DNA of 64,000 bases from [Phialemoniopsis] sp. UDSM-2020. Taxonomy: Eukaryota; Ascomycota; Sordariomycetes; Thyridiales; Thyridiaceae. The translations under genes and the position numbers were made by a program. The notes under the pieces are model-generated. The model saw nothing but the letters and a program-made list of their open reading frames with translations. It made no database searches and was not told the origin of the DNA. The stretch covers positions 797,501 through 861,500 of the forward strand of contig JAEILZ010000009.1 of assembly GCA_018873225.1 (NCBI GenBank). The letters are read 5' to 3'. Positions within the stretch are counted from its first letter, which is position 1. Each line of letters opens with the position of its first letter. Positions 10,638 through 23,640 of the stretch are shown in pieces.

Positions 10638-12386
10638 ATGGCCGACAACACGACTGCGACCGAGACCTCGCCTCTCATACCGACCGTCTCGGATTCGGCC
10701 GTGGAGACTCGCCCGAAAACCGCGAGGACAGTGACCTTCAACCCGAATCCTGTGACAAGGACAATCGAGCCAGTACCGCCACGCCCACGGACTGCTCATC
10801 ATGGTGTCGCTGCGAGCTCGAGTACGGGGGCGTTACCTGGATCCTCCACTGCCGCTTTGGCAACTGGAAGTCTGGCTGGTGGTGGCCCGCCCATGCTCTC
10901 GGCGTTGAACAGCAGACTGCGCCGTCGCAACAGTCATGGCTCCGTGCCGCAGGCCCTCCCTCCTCTGCCAGCACCCAAGATTGGACCACAGCGGAGCTCC
11001 AAGAACGCACAGAAACTCAAGCTTCTTCCGACCCCAGAAGTCGGCGAGGACCTTGACGAGGAGAGCGGGCGCGATGTCTACAGTCAATATACCCGGATCA
11101 AGGACCCGACCGCCAGGAGAGACGCCGCGCGATTGGGCAAAGCAGACCGAGATAGGCTGCCCAGGGTGACGGCGTATTGCACAGCGAATAGATACCAGAT
11201 GGATGCCCTGATGCGGTTCTTCAAAGGCCGGGGCAAGACAAGGGGCGCGAGCGCAAAATTGATCGACGAGTGCATCTACACACCCTACAACTACGCCGCT
11301 AAGCAGGCCGAGGCCACAAGAACAGACGACTTATTAGAAGTGCATTCAAGACCTGTTCAATTGTATGAGCGGCGCCATTCAACGGGCGAGGTCGACAATT
11401 CGAGTTTTAATCGTGAGAACCTCATTGATATGGTCCAGGGTGGCGAGGACCATGGGCTTCACCATGACGGATATCATCCGGAAACGAGTGATCACCAAGC
11501 GGATCTACTAGGCCGCGTCGTCGGAGATGATAGTGCCCTTTCCGAACGACCAGGCGACTTTGACATTCACATCCACACTCCAGAGGTCTTCATGTTTGAC
11601 TATGGTGTCGTGGTGATATGGGGCATGTCTCTTGCACACGAGGAACGGTTCCTGAAGGAAATTGCCAAATTTGAAACCGAGAAACTCGCGGCGGACGACG
11701 TGGAAACGGAATACTTCAACTTCTACTACACTAGAGAGTACCAGCCCCGGATATACAACGACTTCATCACTCTCCGGGACAAGAACAACTACATGACGAA
11801 GCTGGCCATTTCTCATGCTCTGGCCCAGAGTGTCAAGGTAAGTCAACAAGCAGCAAGAACTCTAGGTTTGACTAAACTAACAAGGACAACAGACATCACT
11901 TTTTGAGGAGTTGATCGCCTCGACGATCGACACTTGCAAGGACATCCCGACGCAGATTGCCTTGACCGGCAAAATCGCGCTGAGCCGTACCCAGATCAAC
12001 ATGCAGATAGGAGAGCTCTTCATCTTGCGTATCAACATTCACTTGAACGGCTCCGTGTTGGACACGCCCGAGCTGTTCTGGGTCGAGCCGCAGCTGGAGC
12101 CCGTCTACCAGGCCGTACGGAGCTACCTCGAGATGGACCAGCGAGTAGGCCTGCTAACAGAGAGGCTCGACGTCATTGCCGATCTGCTCGCCGTCCTCAA
12201 GGACCAGCTAAGTCACGGCCACGGCGAGAAACTAGAGTGGATTGGTGAGTTCTCCATTCCCTCCGACCCGCTTGCAAAACTCAGCCTGCCCGTACTGACC
12301 ATGTCACAGTCATCATCCTCATCGCGGCAGAAATCGTCGTCGCTATTGTAAACATCATTGTTGATTTGTATGTCGGCGTCGACTGA
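10638..12386 (+). CDS. DUF155 protein, RMD8 / Sad1-interacting factor (Sif2) type
   Basis: Three exons: 10638-11837, 11893-12244 and 12310-12386, giving 542 aa. The start is the first ATG of the open frame (MADNTTATETSPLIP). The first roughly 170 residues are disordered, rich in Pro, Ser and Arg. The DUF155 domain begins near residue 175 (VTAYCTANRYQMDALMRFF). It contains the hallmark FMFDYGVVVIWGMSLAHEE and the later IALSRTQINMQIGELFILRINIHL and EMDQRVGLLTERLDVI segments. The short last exon adds a single C-terminal transmembrane helix (VIILIAAEIVVAIVNIIVDLY). The family includes yeast Rmd1/Rmd8 and mitochondrial RMND1; the long N-terminal tail favours the Rmd8/Sif2 branch. Its molecular function is not established. 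AATAAA lies downstream at 12693-12698. Confidence 0.87.
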
Positions 12387-13006
12387 CGGGAGTACACGGA
12401 CTGGGAACCTTGCGAAGGCATTCTTGACTGGCAGGCGTTCTATACGGCGGCGCCAAAGGCTCTGTTTTTATAATTTTGTATCATTGCATTTTCATACGAG
12501 CCGAGACGTCCAGCCTGCTTCATGGGGCTGGTAAACTCAGCCCAAGCGGACGTTCTATTGACCTGTTTCACATGTACACTCAGCTAGCATTAGACACGCC
12601 GCTTCGCAGCTGCAATCCAAACAGGCGAACCATTATCGATGACAATGTAGCCCCAATGTAGGTGCAAGACCTCTCGGTCTCAAACGTGAAAGAATAAAGG
12701 CTGTCTTATCTCCTAAAGTAAACCTCTGCAAGAATGTTCTACAGTTTGCCGAGCAGCCCTTGACCCAAGCTACCTTTTGTTACCTTTACGCCGTTACGCC
12801 GCTCCCCTTAGTCAGGCTCAACGTTCCCCATATAGCCCCTCAAATACGTTGTTATGGGTGCTGCTAGGGCTTCTGCCTCCACCAGAGCCTCGATCAAGTC
12901 GATTACTGCTCAGCAATATATCACCGATGGACCCCTAATACATATCGTTCAGGGTTCTGAAGCTCCTTTCAGAAGGAAGACGAGTCGGTGAAAGAGCCGA
13001 GCTCAT
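12387..13006. other. Convergent intergenic region
   Basis: This 620 bp lies between the stops of the DUF155 gene and the HMG-box gene. It holds an AATAAA for the + strand gene. I see nothing else. Confidence 0.5.
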
Positions 13007-14081
13007 CTAATCATCCTGCTTGTTCCCGCTGGGAGTTGCCTCGGCCTCTGTGTCGTAGTTGCCCATCTCAACGTCCTCGTCCTGCGTCGCCGGCTGTGGC
13101 GTGTCCTCGGCCTGGCTGGGCTCCGCGCCCTCCCGCCGGTCCTCGGCGTCCTTGCTCGCTGTCGCGGCATCCTCCTTAGCCTTCTTTTGCTTAGCCTTCT
13201 CCTCTTCGAAGCGTTCCTCGAAGACCGCCTGCTCATCCTTGGACAGGTCCTTCCAGCCCTGGGCGAGCTCGGCATCGATCTTATCGTCGTCGTCCTTGTC
13301 CTCGGCTTTCTCCTTGACCTCGGCGCGCATCTCCGCACAGTATATGTCGAAGGCGCTGCTGGGCCCCTTGTCCGCAGACGTGCCGTTGGCGCCCTGGTCT
13401 TCGTCGTCGTCGCCGCCCTTGGAGTCCTTAGCTTCCTTTTGGCTTTGGCTCTGGGTGTCGGCGAGGGTGTGGGAGAAGGCGTCCGAGGACGGCGAGAGCG
13501 TGGTGAGGTTCTGGTTGATAAAGGTCGAGCCGGGGACGTTGTTGGTCTGCAGCTCGTTGAGGACCGACGGCTTCCGGTGCCCCCTCTTGGTGCGCAGCGG
13601 CTTCTCCTGGGGCTGTGGCATCTCATCATGTTAGTTTTCGTGGCCTCGAAAACCAAATTTCCGCGATGCTATGGAAGAAGAAAGGGGGAGCAAAGAAACA
13701 CATACCGTGGGCGGAGGGCTGGGGCTGCCTTCCGAGTCCTCGACGTTGGCGCTGGTGCGCTTGGCCAGCTGCTCGAGCAGGTAGGCGCGCTCTATCCTCA
13801 TCTTCTCGACCTGGCGCTTGAGCCGCGCGAGGCGCAGGCGTGCTGCGTCGTTTGACTCCTCAACCTCGCTTGTGCGCTGCTTCAATTGGATGCATTTCCT
13901 CCGATATGCCTCCTCGACGGATGGCGCGAGCGGCGGAGGGGCTGAGCTGGCTGTTTCAGGGTCAGTCATCCGGCTCATCAAGAGAAGTTGCTCGTATCTT
14001 TCATCATTGAATAGATTGACATGGAATCGGAAAGGGGCGTCGAAAGGATAAGTAGTTGAAAATCGACTGACCTGGAGCCAT
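13007..14081 (-). CDS. HMG-box protein, probable INO80-complex subunit (Nhp10/Nht1-like)
   Basis: Three proposed exons: 14081-14072, 13950-13706 and 13612-13007, about 286 aa. The 10-nt first exon (ATGGCTCCAG) joins in phase to ASSAPPPLAPSVEEAY. Its intron has a GTCAGT donor but an excellent ACTGAC branch and CAG acceptor. A downstream start inside that intron (Met near 13974) is the alternative. The acceptor before exon 3 is ambiguous by 9 nt (13621 or 13612), both in frame. The N-terminal half is a basic coiled coil (YRRKCIQLKQRTSEVEE...LARLKRQVEKMRIERAYLLEQL). A KPLRTKRGHRKPS patch follows. The C-terminal half has a divergent HMG box (SAFDIYCAEMR...IDAELAQGWKDLSKDEQAVFEERF) and an acidic tail. 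Coiled coil before a weak HMG box resembles fungal Nhp10. Chromatin binding is inferred. Confidence 0.7.
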
Positions 14082-14670
14082 TGTAGGATATTTGTCTGAT
14101 TATCGCGACAATACAAGGTGGTGCGACTCGATGGACGATGATAGTCCAGTGTCAGTGCTGGAAAGATGTGAAACAGAGGAGACAATCGCAGTATCTCGAG
14201 TAAGAAGAGAGAATAAGCGAAGGCGTAGAATAAGAGCCCTAGATTGAGATCCGTGGATGCTGAGAACCATTTATCCCTTGGGAAGAGAAAAAGTGAAGCT
14301 CAGCGAGGCTGGTGGTCATCCAGCTGTTGGTGATCGCCCGGAATGGGTATGGGTTGACTTTAGTGGTCCTTAGCACTCCAGACTCTCGCGCGAAGCACTT
14401 GAGCCGCCCGTCTTCAGTGCTCTGCTTCTACTGTGGACCCTTGGAGCCACCGGAATTTGGGGCGATCTCGGCCACTGGATTAACCTAATTGCACCACACA
14501 TTTGATTGGTGCCTGGCCCGCAATCATCAAGGCTGCGTCGGGCCAGGCCCTGAACTTTTTTCGAGGAGCTTCAGTCCCGCATCTAAGGTCGTGTCCCGCA
14601 ATCCCCTTATCCCACCTTCAAAAAGTACCAACAACCACACCGCACAGGAAGGAAGAGACCACGGCCCATC
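14082..14670. promoter_or_regulatory. Divergent promoter region with a heat-shock-element-like site
   Basis: This 589 bp separates the HMG-box and CCT8 start codons. At 14560-14572 the + strand reads TTC-GA-GGA-GC-TTC. That is two perfect HSE units in the right phase, with the middle one reading GGA instead of GAA. It lies about 100 bp before the CCT8 ATG. Chaperonin genes are often under heat-shock factor, so the site is plausible but unproven. Confidence 0.35.
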
Positions 14671-16494
14671 ATGTCTCTCAATATCCCAGGTGCTCCCAAT
14701 GCGGGCCTGTTCAAGGGAGGCTACAACAAGTGAGTTGGCACACCCACCGCTCCCCGCCTTTTGGGGTGACCCTTCCAGAGCTCTCGTGCTGACCAAACCA
14801 TAGCTACGACTCCGAGGATGGAGCTGTCCTGCGCAACATCGATGCCTGCCGGGCCATCGCCTCCACGGTCCAGACCTCTCTTGGCCCCTACGGACGCAAC
14901 AAGGTCGTCATCAACCACCTGCAGAAGATGATCCTCACCTCCGACGCCGCCACGATCCTCAAGGAACTCGACGTCGTCCACCCCGCCGCCAAGCTCCTGG
15001 TCATGGCCAGCCAGCAACAAGAGGCCGAGATGGGAGATGCGACCAACTTGGTCATCGTACTCGCGGGCGAGCTGCTACGGAAAGCCGAGGACCTGCTGCG
15101 CATGGGTCTCAAGACTTCAGATATCGTGACGGGCTATGAGCGAGCTCAGAAGTTTGCGCTCGATACCCTGGAGGAGCTCTCCGTTGACAAGGTCGAGGAT
15201 CTGAGGTCCCAGGAGGAGCTGAGCAAAGCTATTCGCACCGTTGTAGCCAGCAAGCAGAACGGCAACGAGGATTTCCTCGCCGACCTCGTCGCCGAGGCTG
15301 TCCTGGCAGTGCTCCCTAAGAACCCTGTCAACTTCAACGTCGACAACATTCGCGTCGTCAAGATCATGGGTGGCAGCCTGGAACAAAGTCGGGTAGTCAA
15401 GGGTATGGTGTTCAACAGGGAGCCCGATGGATCGGCCAAGAAGGCCAAGAAGGCTAAGGTCGGTGTGTTCACCTGCCCGATCGACATCAGCCAGACAGAG
15501 ACCAAGGGCACGGTCCTGCTGCACAACGCCAAGGAGATGATGGACTTCACAAAGGGCGAGGAGACGCAACTCGAGGCGGCTATCAAGGAGCTGCACGACG
15601 TTGGCCTTCGAGTTGTCATTGCCGGCTCTACGGTGGGAGACCTTGCCCTGCACTACCTGAACAGGTACGGCATCCTGGTCATCAAGATTCTCAGCAAGTT
15701 CGAGCTACGGAGAGCGTGCCGAGTTGTCGGCGCAACGCCCCTGGCTAGACTAGGAGCACCGATGCCTGACGAGATGGGCAACGTCGATATTGTCGAGACT
15801 CTGGAGATTGGCGGCGACCGGGTTACTGTTTTCCGCCAAGAGGACGAGGTGACGAGGACAGCTACCCTTGTCCTCCGAGGAGCCACGCAGAACCACCTGG
15901 ATGACATTGAGCGGGCTGTCGATGATGGTGTCAACGTTGTCAAGGCCATCACGAGAGACCCGAGGTTGGTCCCAGGTGCCGGATCTACCGAGGTCCAGCT
16001 TGTCGAGAGGCTACAAGCTTTCGGCGACAAGACCCCCGGCCTTCCCCAATACTCAATCAAGAAGTTCGGCGAGGCATTTGAGGTCATCCCCAGGACCATC
16101 GCCGAGAGTGCTGGCCTGGATGCTACGGAGGTCCTGAGCAGGCTATATGCTGCTGCGCACAAGAAGGAGGAGTGGACGTCCGGAGTTGATATTGAGGTAT
16201 GCAGCAACTGTGACGCATGATGTTGGATACAGCTAACCTCGAGATTTCAGAACAACGACAACACTGGCATTCTGGATGCCGAGGAGGCCGGCATTTTGGA
16301 TCTCCTCGTGACTAAGCAATGGGCGATCAAGCTCGCCACCGAGGCCGCCCGGACGGTCCTCTCAGTAGACCAGATCATCGTCGCACGGCAAGCCGGCGGA
16401 CCGAAGCCGCCAGGACCCAACCCTGTAAGCTCGCCTACATCTCTCTAACCTGAATCAAAACTAACAAGCTCGGTAGAACTGGGATGAGGACTAA
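14671..16494 (+). CDS. CCT8: T-complex protein 1 subunit theta (CCT8)
   Basis: Four exons: 14671-14729, 14804-16196, 16251-16424 and 16477-16494, giving 547 aa, normal for the family. It starts MSLNIPGAPNAGLFKGGYNNYD, typical of fungal theta subunits. The group II chaperonin motifs are present: TSLGPYGRNKVVIN (nucleotide binding), the catalytic-loop EMGDATN, and VPGAGSTEVQL. The apical domain contains HNAKEMMDFTKGEE. The last exon encodes only NWDED plus the stop. CCT is the cytosolic double-ring chaperonin that folds actin, tubulin and WD40 proteins; theta is one of its eight fixed positions. All introns have standard donors and branch points. Confidence 0.95.
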
Positions 16495-19400
16495 AGTGAT
16501 GTCTGATACGGCATGAGGCAATGTTATCACGCCATGGAGTAGTTGAGAACAATGAAAAAGGGGCCAATATCCATGATTCATAAGGTTGATGGCCGTTTAC
16601 GCTGGCTGTATAAAGAGGGCGTTTGTAGGCTTAGACATCTAGAGTTCGGCGTCCATATCAACATTGTCGTGTAACGTTTACACGGGAGTTATGTTGTTGA
16701 TCAGTCTTCTGTGACGAAGAGCTTCTTCGGTAATGGTGATCTTAATGTCCTGTCTCAGACGTAATAGCATTCCAAGATGTTTGAGCAACAAGTATAAGTC
16801 GAGCACGATCACGTTGATCTCGTCCAGTTTACAGTCCTGGTTGCACCGCACCTGGCTTCGGGCAGTTCAACATCTGCACCACTATTTCTCGGACATTTAA
16901 TGAAGTTTATTTGCTTGCGACTCTACGGAAGACTGCCGCTGATCATATACCAATCTCGGCCTACTTACCATGATGCCGGTGCTACTCCGGCCCGTGACCG
17001 CCGAAACGGCCTCTCTTCTGCTCAAGCGGGCATATTGCGGCGCATTTCTACCAGTCTCGCGGGGTTGGCAAGGCTCTCTGCCGATGGCTACCAAAGAGAT
17101 TGGGAATGTCCATTGCGCAGTCACATTCTAGAGACAGATCCAATTCCTACCCAGCGCCGAGTGGACCTGTTACCACCGTTGCAGTTGCATTTGACCCAGG
17201 GTCGTGCCCACTCTGTTGCTACTCCAGACTCCCTGCTCGGTGGGTAGACGCGCGATCTGGCTGCCATTGAGCACTGGCCCCGGGCAAAGTCCCGAAGACT
17301 TGTCGTGCTGCGTCCTGAGGGCGATCCAGGCTTTCCGCACCGACCCTGCGGAGCAGCATCGCTGGGGAACGACCCCCGGAGCCAGGTTCACGGATCGTTA
17401 TGAGCCCGGTGCATATCCACGAGATCTGTCGTGCTTTTCTTGACCACTTACTTCGAGGGGATCACTGGTTCAGCAAGATGAAGTGCTGCGTAGCTGATAG
17501 TGTAGTTGTTCGGCACATTCAATCTTTCACCGCACATTCATATGCGCCAAATTAAGCGATAATTCGTCTGTATCGGTTCTCTGGTTCTCAACGTTCCTGC
17601 AAGGTAGCAGTCGGCTTGCAGACCGAACCACAGAAACAGACTGTGTACCTGCAGCTAAGGAAACAACCAAGCGAAGGCCACTTACCGTACCTTATCTCCT
17701 TTCAGACACGTGAAGAGCCACCAGCTTTAGAAGCCACTCTTGCATGGCAAAAGAGGAATAAGTCCGAGAAGAGCCACCAGTCGCCGGTGGGCGAGGTTGC
17801 AATGAAGAGGATCTGCGCTGTAACGCTGCGCCGCCCCGTCGCATCAGAGAGAGTTCGAAGCATGTCGGGAGAGATGGCATGCCCAGCCCGGACGAGTCAG
17901 GGCATCAACTCTGCTCCCTGAGACAAGACTCGATGAAACGACTTCTCAAAGAAGACAAGCAGAAATGACCTGCATGCAAGCAGGCGCATTTGGGGCGACT
18001 AGGTTGCTGAGGGTAGCAGGGTTGTCCCGGCTACTTGAGAAGCATCAGCTGGAGTGTGCTCTTCACCTGAATACACCGAACATGGACAGAGGTCCACTTA
18101 GTATCATGACGCTCAACCAGTCGCGGTGCCCTCCCCGAAGGTGGCACATATCTCAGAGGCCGAGACATCATGATCAAACATTCGCAGACAGAGACTGCCA
18201 TTTCCACCAAGATGGGTCCCAACGCCACCATAATCTCTGCGCCGATAGATAGCTCAGGGGGATTGCGGAAGAGAGGTGAGATTGCAGAAGTTCGGTTCGA
18301 AGTCGACGTGCCTGTTCCGGCAACTCATCCGGGGAAGGCTTCTGGAAGAGGCCCCGACCGACGCGCTAGTTGCTGCTTAAAGGCCCGGCTAACGTCAAAA
18401 CGGTTCAGCTGCAGAATCAAATCACACTTAGACGAGTTTGAACGGGAATTACCTCACCGGCGTCAACGGTTTTCAGCTGCAGGTGCCCCTTTCCTAAAGA
18501 ACAATGGCAAGGCTGCCGGCGGTGCCGTTCATCTCGAGAGACGCCCCTTGCCCGCCATGATCGCCTCTGGCAGTGGCGTGTATACATGCCACTGATAGTC
18601 GTAGCAACTAACAACACGATGTTGTGGACAAGGCCAGTGTCTGGTGTTGATCGCCACGTGGATCTTCGCAAGGAAGCGCGAACTGGCCAAGGATCCATGA
18701 GGCAGGTCTGTCCAACCAAGCCGACCAGGATGACCCGGGACGAACGATATCAGGGAAATGACGCCAACGCTTCGACAGCAGTCTCGGCACACCATTTGGG
18801 ATAAGGAGTCAAAGCAGCCATCGGCAGACCATCTGAAGACGGTCTGAAACTAGTTCATGCCCGGGCACAGCCCCGGAGGATGGGTAAGTTTTAGTTGTTT
18901 TGGCTGCCTTGCTTGGCTTTCGAGAGACAAGATTCCCAGCTCCACGGCAGTTGGAGGGGCCAGTCCACTCTGCACGTCGCTCAAAAAAGACATGCCATGA
19001 TAAGTGTGGCATATGCCAAGATTAATGGAGCTGGACCGAGACCTCGGAGCTGGATCATGGTCGTTTCGGGGCGTGGTAGGTGTGTTGGGATGATGCTTGC
19101 TCTGTAACGACGGCGGTCTTTCTTTGCCAGGAATGAGGGTTGTCTCAGACAGGAGGACGCTATGGTGGTGGCACAAACCGTTCATCAGCAAGTGAGACCT
19201 CAGCCGCCAACCAGAAAGGGCAACGGACCGCCCCGTCGAACCCGTGGAACATTCTTGGGCCTTAGCACACGTTGTGAGTACTTGGTTTCGAAGGTGGTGT
19301 AATCAAAGAAAGCCTCAAGCCTACGAGGAAGGGAGAAACAAACTCTGACCTGAAATGATTCGATATCTCAGTACATGGTAGATAGTCCTGCGTAAGTGAT

Positions 19401-22400
19401 CATTGCTGCTTGCAGCAACATGCGTGTTGACTGAACGGCGCAGTCCCGAATATATTGACACGATCCCCTCTTTTGACATGCCTGTGATCGTCAAAGCAAG
19501 ATGCAGTGGAGGGGTCAGTTCGCAGCAGAGTTCATGCATAATGAATGGATTGGATTGGCAAAAGTGTCTTGACCCGGCAAAAGAACCACACATGACCGTC
19601 CAAGGCAAGTGTCGTGGCCACACCTATCGTGCTCTTGCCGTCGGTCAAGAAGGTCAATGCGTGCGCAGTTCATGCTCGACAAAACGATAGATGGTGGGGA
19701 AGGAGGGACGGTTCTCGACGCCATTGCCTGACGTCGTCGCCCACATGCTGTCAGAAGCTTCGATGGAGCAGTCAAAGAGCAACACTCCTATTCACAAACT
19801 CCCACAAGGGCATGCCGCTATCGCGGTATGACGACCTCTTCTCTCCATCGTCGAAGCTAGCCATGCACGAAGAGCGACCGTCTAGTCCTCCGACTTCCTC
19901 TTTCTTAAAGAACCGCGCCAAGAAACGCGAATAAGTCGGGCTGCCTTGCGACGATCATTTACTGCGTTTGGAATAAGATCTTCAGCTTGCAGAGCACAGT
20001 CCACGCCTAGGTCGGTGCTTCCCGGCGTGCTAACTCTGACGAACTTTCAGCTGTTTTCTAGAAAGCAGCCAAGCGTCTGTGCAGAGAGCCGTGCCAACGG
20101 TTTTGATGTGACCAATGGCTCTTCTCATCTATCTGTCGTCACACGCAAACACAGACGCACACCTCTCTCACAACAACGATGCCCGGCCACGATCACAAGT
20201 TCCTCTCGTTCCAATTCCTGCTGCACTCTGCATAGGTACATGCCTAATTCGTACTCCCTGCCTCCCTTCTTGCTTATGGGCTGATCAACAAAGGAGGAGG
20301 CAAGGGTCGGATATGATCCATCTCACATCCCTGGTATTAACGCTTCCATTAATACAGCAAGAAAAAAAAAGAATATTGGTGTCGCATCTGCTACCGACTT
20401 CCATAGCTTTCCTGGGCTAGAAGAGGCACCATGGAATCGCTTCCTTCTTTTCTTCTGCGCTTGGGGAGCCACTCCCCTCGATCAAGGATGCCCTTTGTGC
20501 CTGGTGGTATTATTGAGTATCGTCAAGACGCTAGGGGAAATACCGCTGGTGTGCTTTTTGGCTTGATCTTGGACTGCCCTCGTCCAACCGGGTCGGGTTG
20601 CCCGTTAGCACCAGTCAGAAAGCAACCAGGGGTCCGGCAGGGGTGTTGAAGGTAGCGCATGCACCGGCTCGCCTTCCAGCTCCCCTCTAGACGTGGGTCT
20701 TCTTGTGGCTTGAAAAGTCCAAGAAAGCCAATCGCATGTACTTGGTCCAAAGGCCGTGCTTGGGTCTTTGGCTGGTGTGACTATCAACCTCGTCAGTTAA
20801 CGTAGGTATCGCAGCGTCCATGGTCGGCCCGCATGCGCAACCTGCGCAGAATGTTGTTCGGGGAGCCACCGCCATGATATCAAGTCTGTGCGAAGAGCCT
20901 GTGGGTTTTTTCTGCGAGAATACCTGCTGGATTGCAACCCGTAGTTGTGATCATCCGGGATGATACCCTACTGGGCAATAAACGTTGTTGCGCCTCACAT
21001 TTGAGACGCACTACCTGGGGACCTGGAAGAAAAGAAAAGTCATCCCTGCCAAATATAACTCGGCTTGCTTTACGTTCCATGTAATTCATTAATCCATCTA
21101 TCTGGATATCATAGAGGGCGATCGGATCTGTAGCTTCCGGCAATTGTGAATCACAGGGTAGGAAACGCGCTCTATCTATGTATCTATTTTAGACTTAGAC
21201 GTTGTTCTTAAAAGTCGCCTACCTGGTTCGGCACACATATGAGGATAACGTCCTCTCATGTCTGTACGTGAAAAGCGAACCAATGGTGGCGGTTGAACCC
21301 GCTGCAGCACGTCACTGGGGGATCTTGGATCGGCGGCATTGACAACACTGGCGTCGCTGGAGACCGTTTGTGGTGTTGCGCACAGGCTTTTCAAAGTCTG
21401 AGCGTTGAGCCCGTAGGCCTTCCAAGATCCTGAATACCCCAACTGAAGGGCTGATTGACGCCACCAGATGGTCGCCTGACTCTATTCTGCCTGCTTTCGT
21501 CTAGAACCCAAGCCAGACCATCACTAAATCCAGCTTCAATCAACTACGTCGTAGGGCTAATGACACGTCACTTGCGGCAATGGGAAACCAGGCTCCAGAG
21601 CAAACCAACTAGCCTAGATGACATGCGCGCCCCCGACATTGCTTTTTCCTTGTTTGATGGGCACGTACCGGATGGAGGCAAACAGGGCCAGCCTCTTCTA
21701 GGGCGAGTGCCAGGGTCAAGTCCCGATCGCCACGTGCAAAGTAGCGCAATGCTGTTTCCGAGCACCAAGTAGCCGAGATATGTACATCTAAACACACGCC
21801 GTACGTCCATACTCATCTCTACAATTGTCTCGTTACTTAAGGCCAGACAACTCAGGTCATGCCCTTGAGTTTCGGCAAAGGAAGCACGGAACCGTGTCAG
21901 AATAGAAATTACTCGAAAAGAAAGAGCCAACCCGAATGCCTGGTTTGACAAGGGTCTGACGGCTCGGGAGGTTGGATGCGCAGGGAGCGGCTGGCGGGCT
22001 GTACCGTTGTCAGTCCCTAGGTTTCCCCCCCTTGGGATCGCGGCACAAAACTCGACTCGTGCTGCAGGCTGCCGATTGACTCGAGGAGGGGAACCTTGCG
22101 ATACCTACGTCGTCAGGATTCAGGACGGTACAGTCAGATCGATCAATGGCAGTCTGTAGTTGTATGTAGAAACTCGAGATAGCTATGGCAGGTGGCCAGC
22201 ACAATTCCAAGGCATGTTGTCATCCCCCACCTGTTCCTTTAACACTGGCCCTGGCATTTGCAAATCCCAGAGAGAGCAAGATCAGTCAATCCACCAAGAT
22301 CAACCACTCTCGTGTACTGCAAGTTGCATATCTCCTCCTGCATGTCCTGTAGATTACCTGTGGGATAACCCAATGACTGCAAAGTGTTGCCAGGCACGGA

Positions 22401-23640
22401 CGCTCCCTGCATGCTGCACGCCACCACCTCGCCTTCTCAGCGTAGCGACATGCTTCCGAGGATTCAGTAACAAACACAAACAAGCGTTGGATGCACTGGC
22501 AAGATCTTATATTGCCCACGTACACACATGTGTATTGGCGTCAGTGGTAGCTGATCTCGGTGATGCACACGCCCGCGTTCGCCTCCTCTGCTGCGGGCAA
22601 CCGCATCGGCCTCGTAGGGACTTGCAAGTTCATCACTGTGGCGTTCGCTTGCTGTCAATCCAAACTTGTACAATTCTGGCATACGACTTAAGGGGGGGGG
22701 TTCGGGTGGATGTCATCAAGACCCCAGATCCATGTCTCGTAAGTGGCTTCTTGCACCAGGATTACACCCCCTGGGACTGGCCTCCAGGCTTTGGGCCGTC
22801 TCCTGAGGATCTGGTACGTGTGTACTTGGCCTCTCGGTATCCCGGAGTTAGAAAGGACGTAGAAGAATGAGAAGGGAGTACATGGAGGCACGCTCTACGC
22901 CCAGCCTGTGCAAAGTTGTCCTCATTTCGACAAAGTACCTCGCTATCCATCCTTCTGCAGCAGTAACAATGAGCAAGCAGGGTCCACTAGGAAAGACGGG
23001 TCCGCCCTAGGTCAAGAACCCACCGACCGGCCCAGCTGTCGGGTTACCTCTGCTGCCAAAAGGGGTTAGTATCGACCTGTGGACCCATGCTTGGGACCTT
23101 AGCACTCGCCTTTGGTCTCGTCGCCTGCATAGCGAGGTGGGAGTGGATGGACATGCCGTTGATATGATGGAAGGGGTCTCCTTGCTCTGCCCGGCTCCAG
23201 GCAAGAATTGGCAAAGAGAACAGACAGGGTCTGTGAATAGAGTTACCATACTCCTCATGAGGTCGCTCTGCAAGCCATTCCGCGCCTTCAAGCTGGCCTG
23301 TTCAAATAAAATAAATCTCCTAGGGCCCAGTTTTCCCCGTCTTTCTCTGTTTCTGGGCAGATCATCTCGGCCACTCCCCCCCTTGAAGGTCAGTGCTGCT
23401 CAGCCAGACCAAGTCGCTTTGGATTCTCCTTCTTGCTTGCAACCCTCTCTTCTTACACTACTTCTGTGTTGCGAGTGTGTTGGTGAGAGCTGTTGTGCCA
23501 CGGTAGCCTCTTCTCGTTTTTTCTTTCTAGTTCGACCCGAGTTATCACATTTTCCTGGGGGAAAGGGAGCTACCACAGGCCGCATTCCTCGGTGCCGCGA
23601 ACCGGTCGTGGATCTAGCGCCGTTGTAGGTGCATGGCGAT
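16495..23640. other. Gene-poor region, no supportable gene
   Basis: This 7.1 kb follows CCT8. I found no domain, no exon chain with consistent splice sites and no tRNA. The longest open frame (about 236 codons, 22160-22870) has a Cys-rich but patternless translation and no upstream ATG. A 13-bp direct repeat (GAAGAGCCACCAG) occurs at about 17714 and 17772, and a G-run lies at 22692-22700. The region could hold non-coding transcripts or distal promoter elements; the sequence alone does not show this. Confidence 0.45.

Noticed and set aside
18241..18310. A-box-like TAGCTCAGGGGG followed 45 nt later by GGTTCGAAGTC
   Set aside because: The D, anticodon and acceptor stems do not pair; chance similarity to Pol III boxes.
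22160..22870. 236-codon plus-strand open frame, Cys-rich
   Set aside because: It begins with TTG rather than ATG, shows no domain or regular Cys spacing, and has no supporting splice structure.
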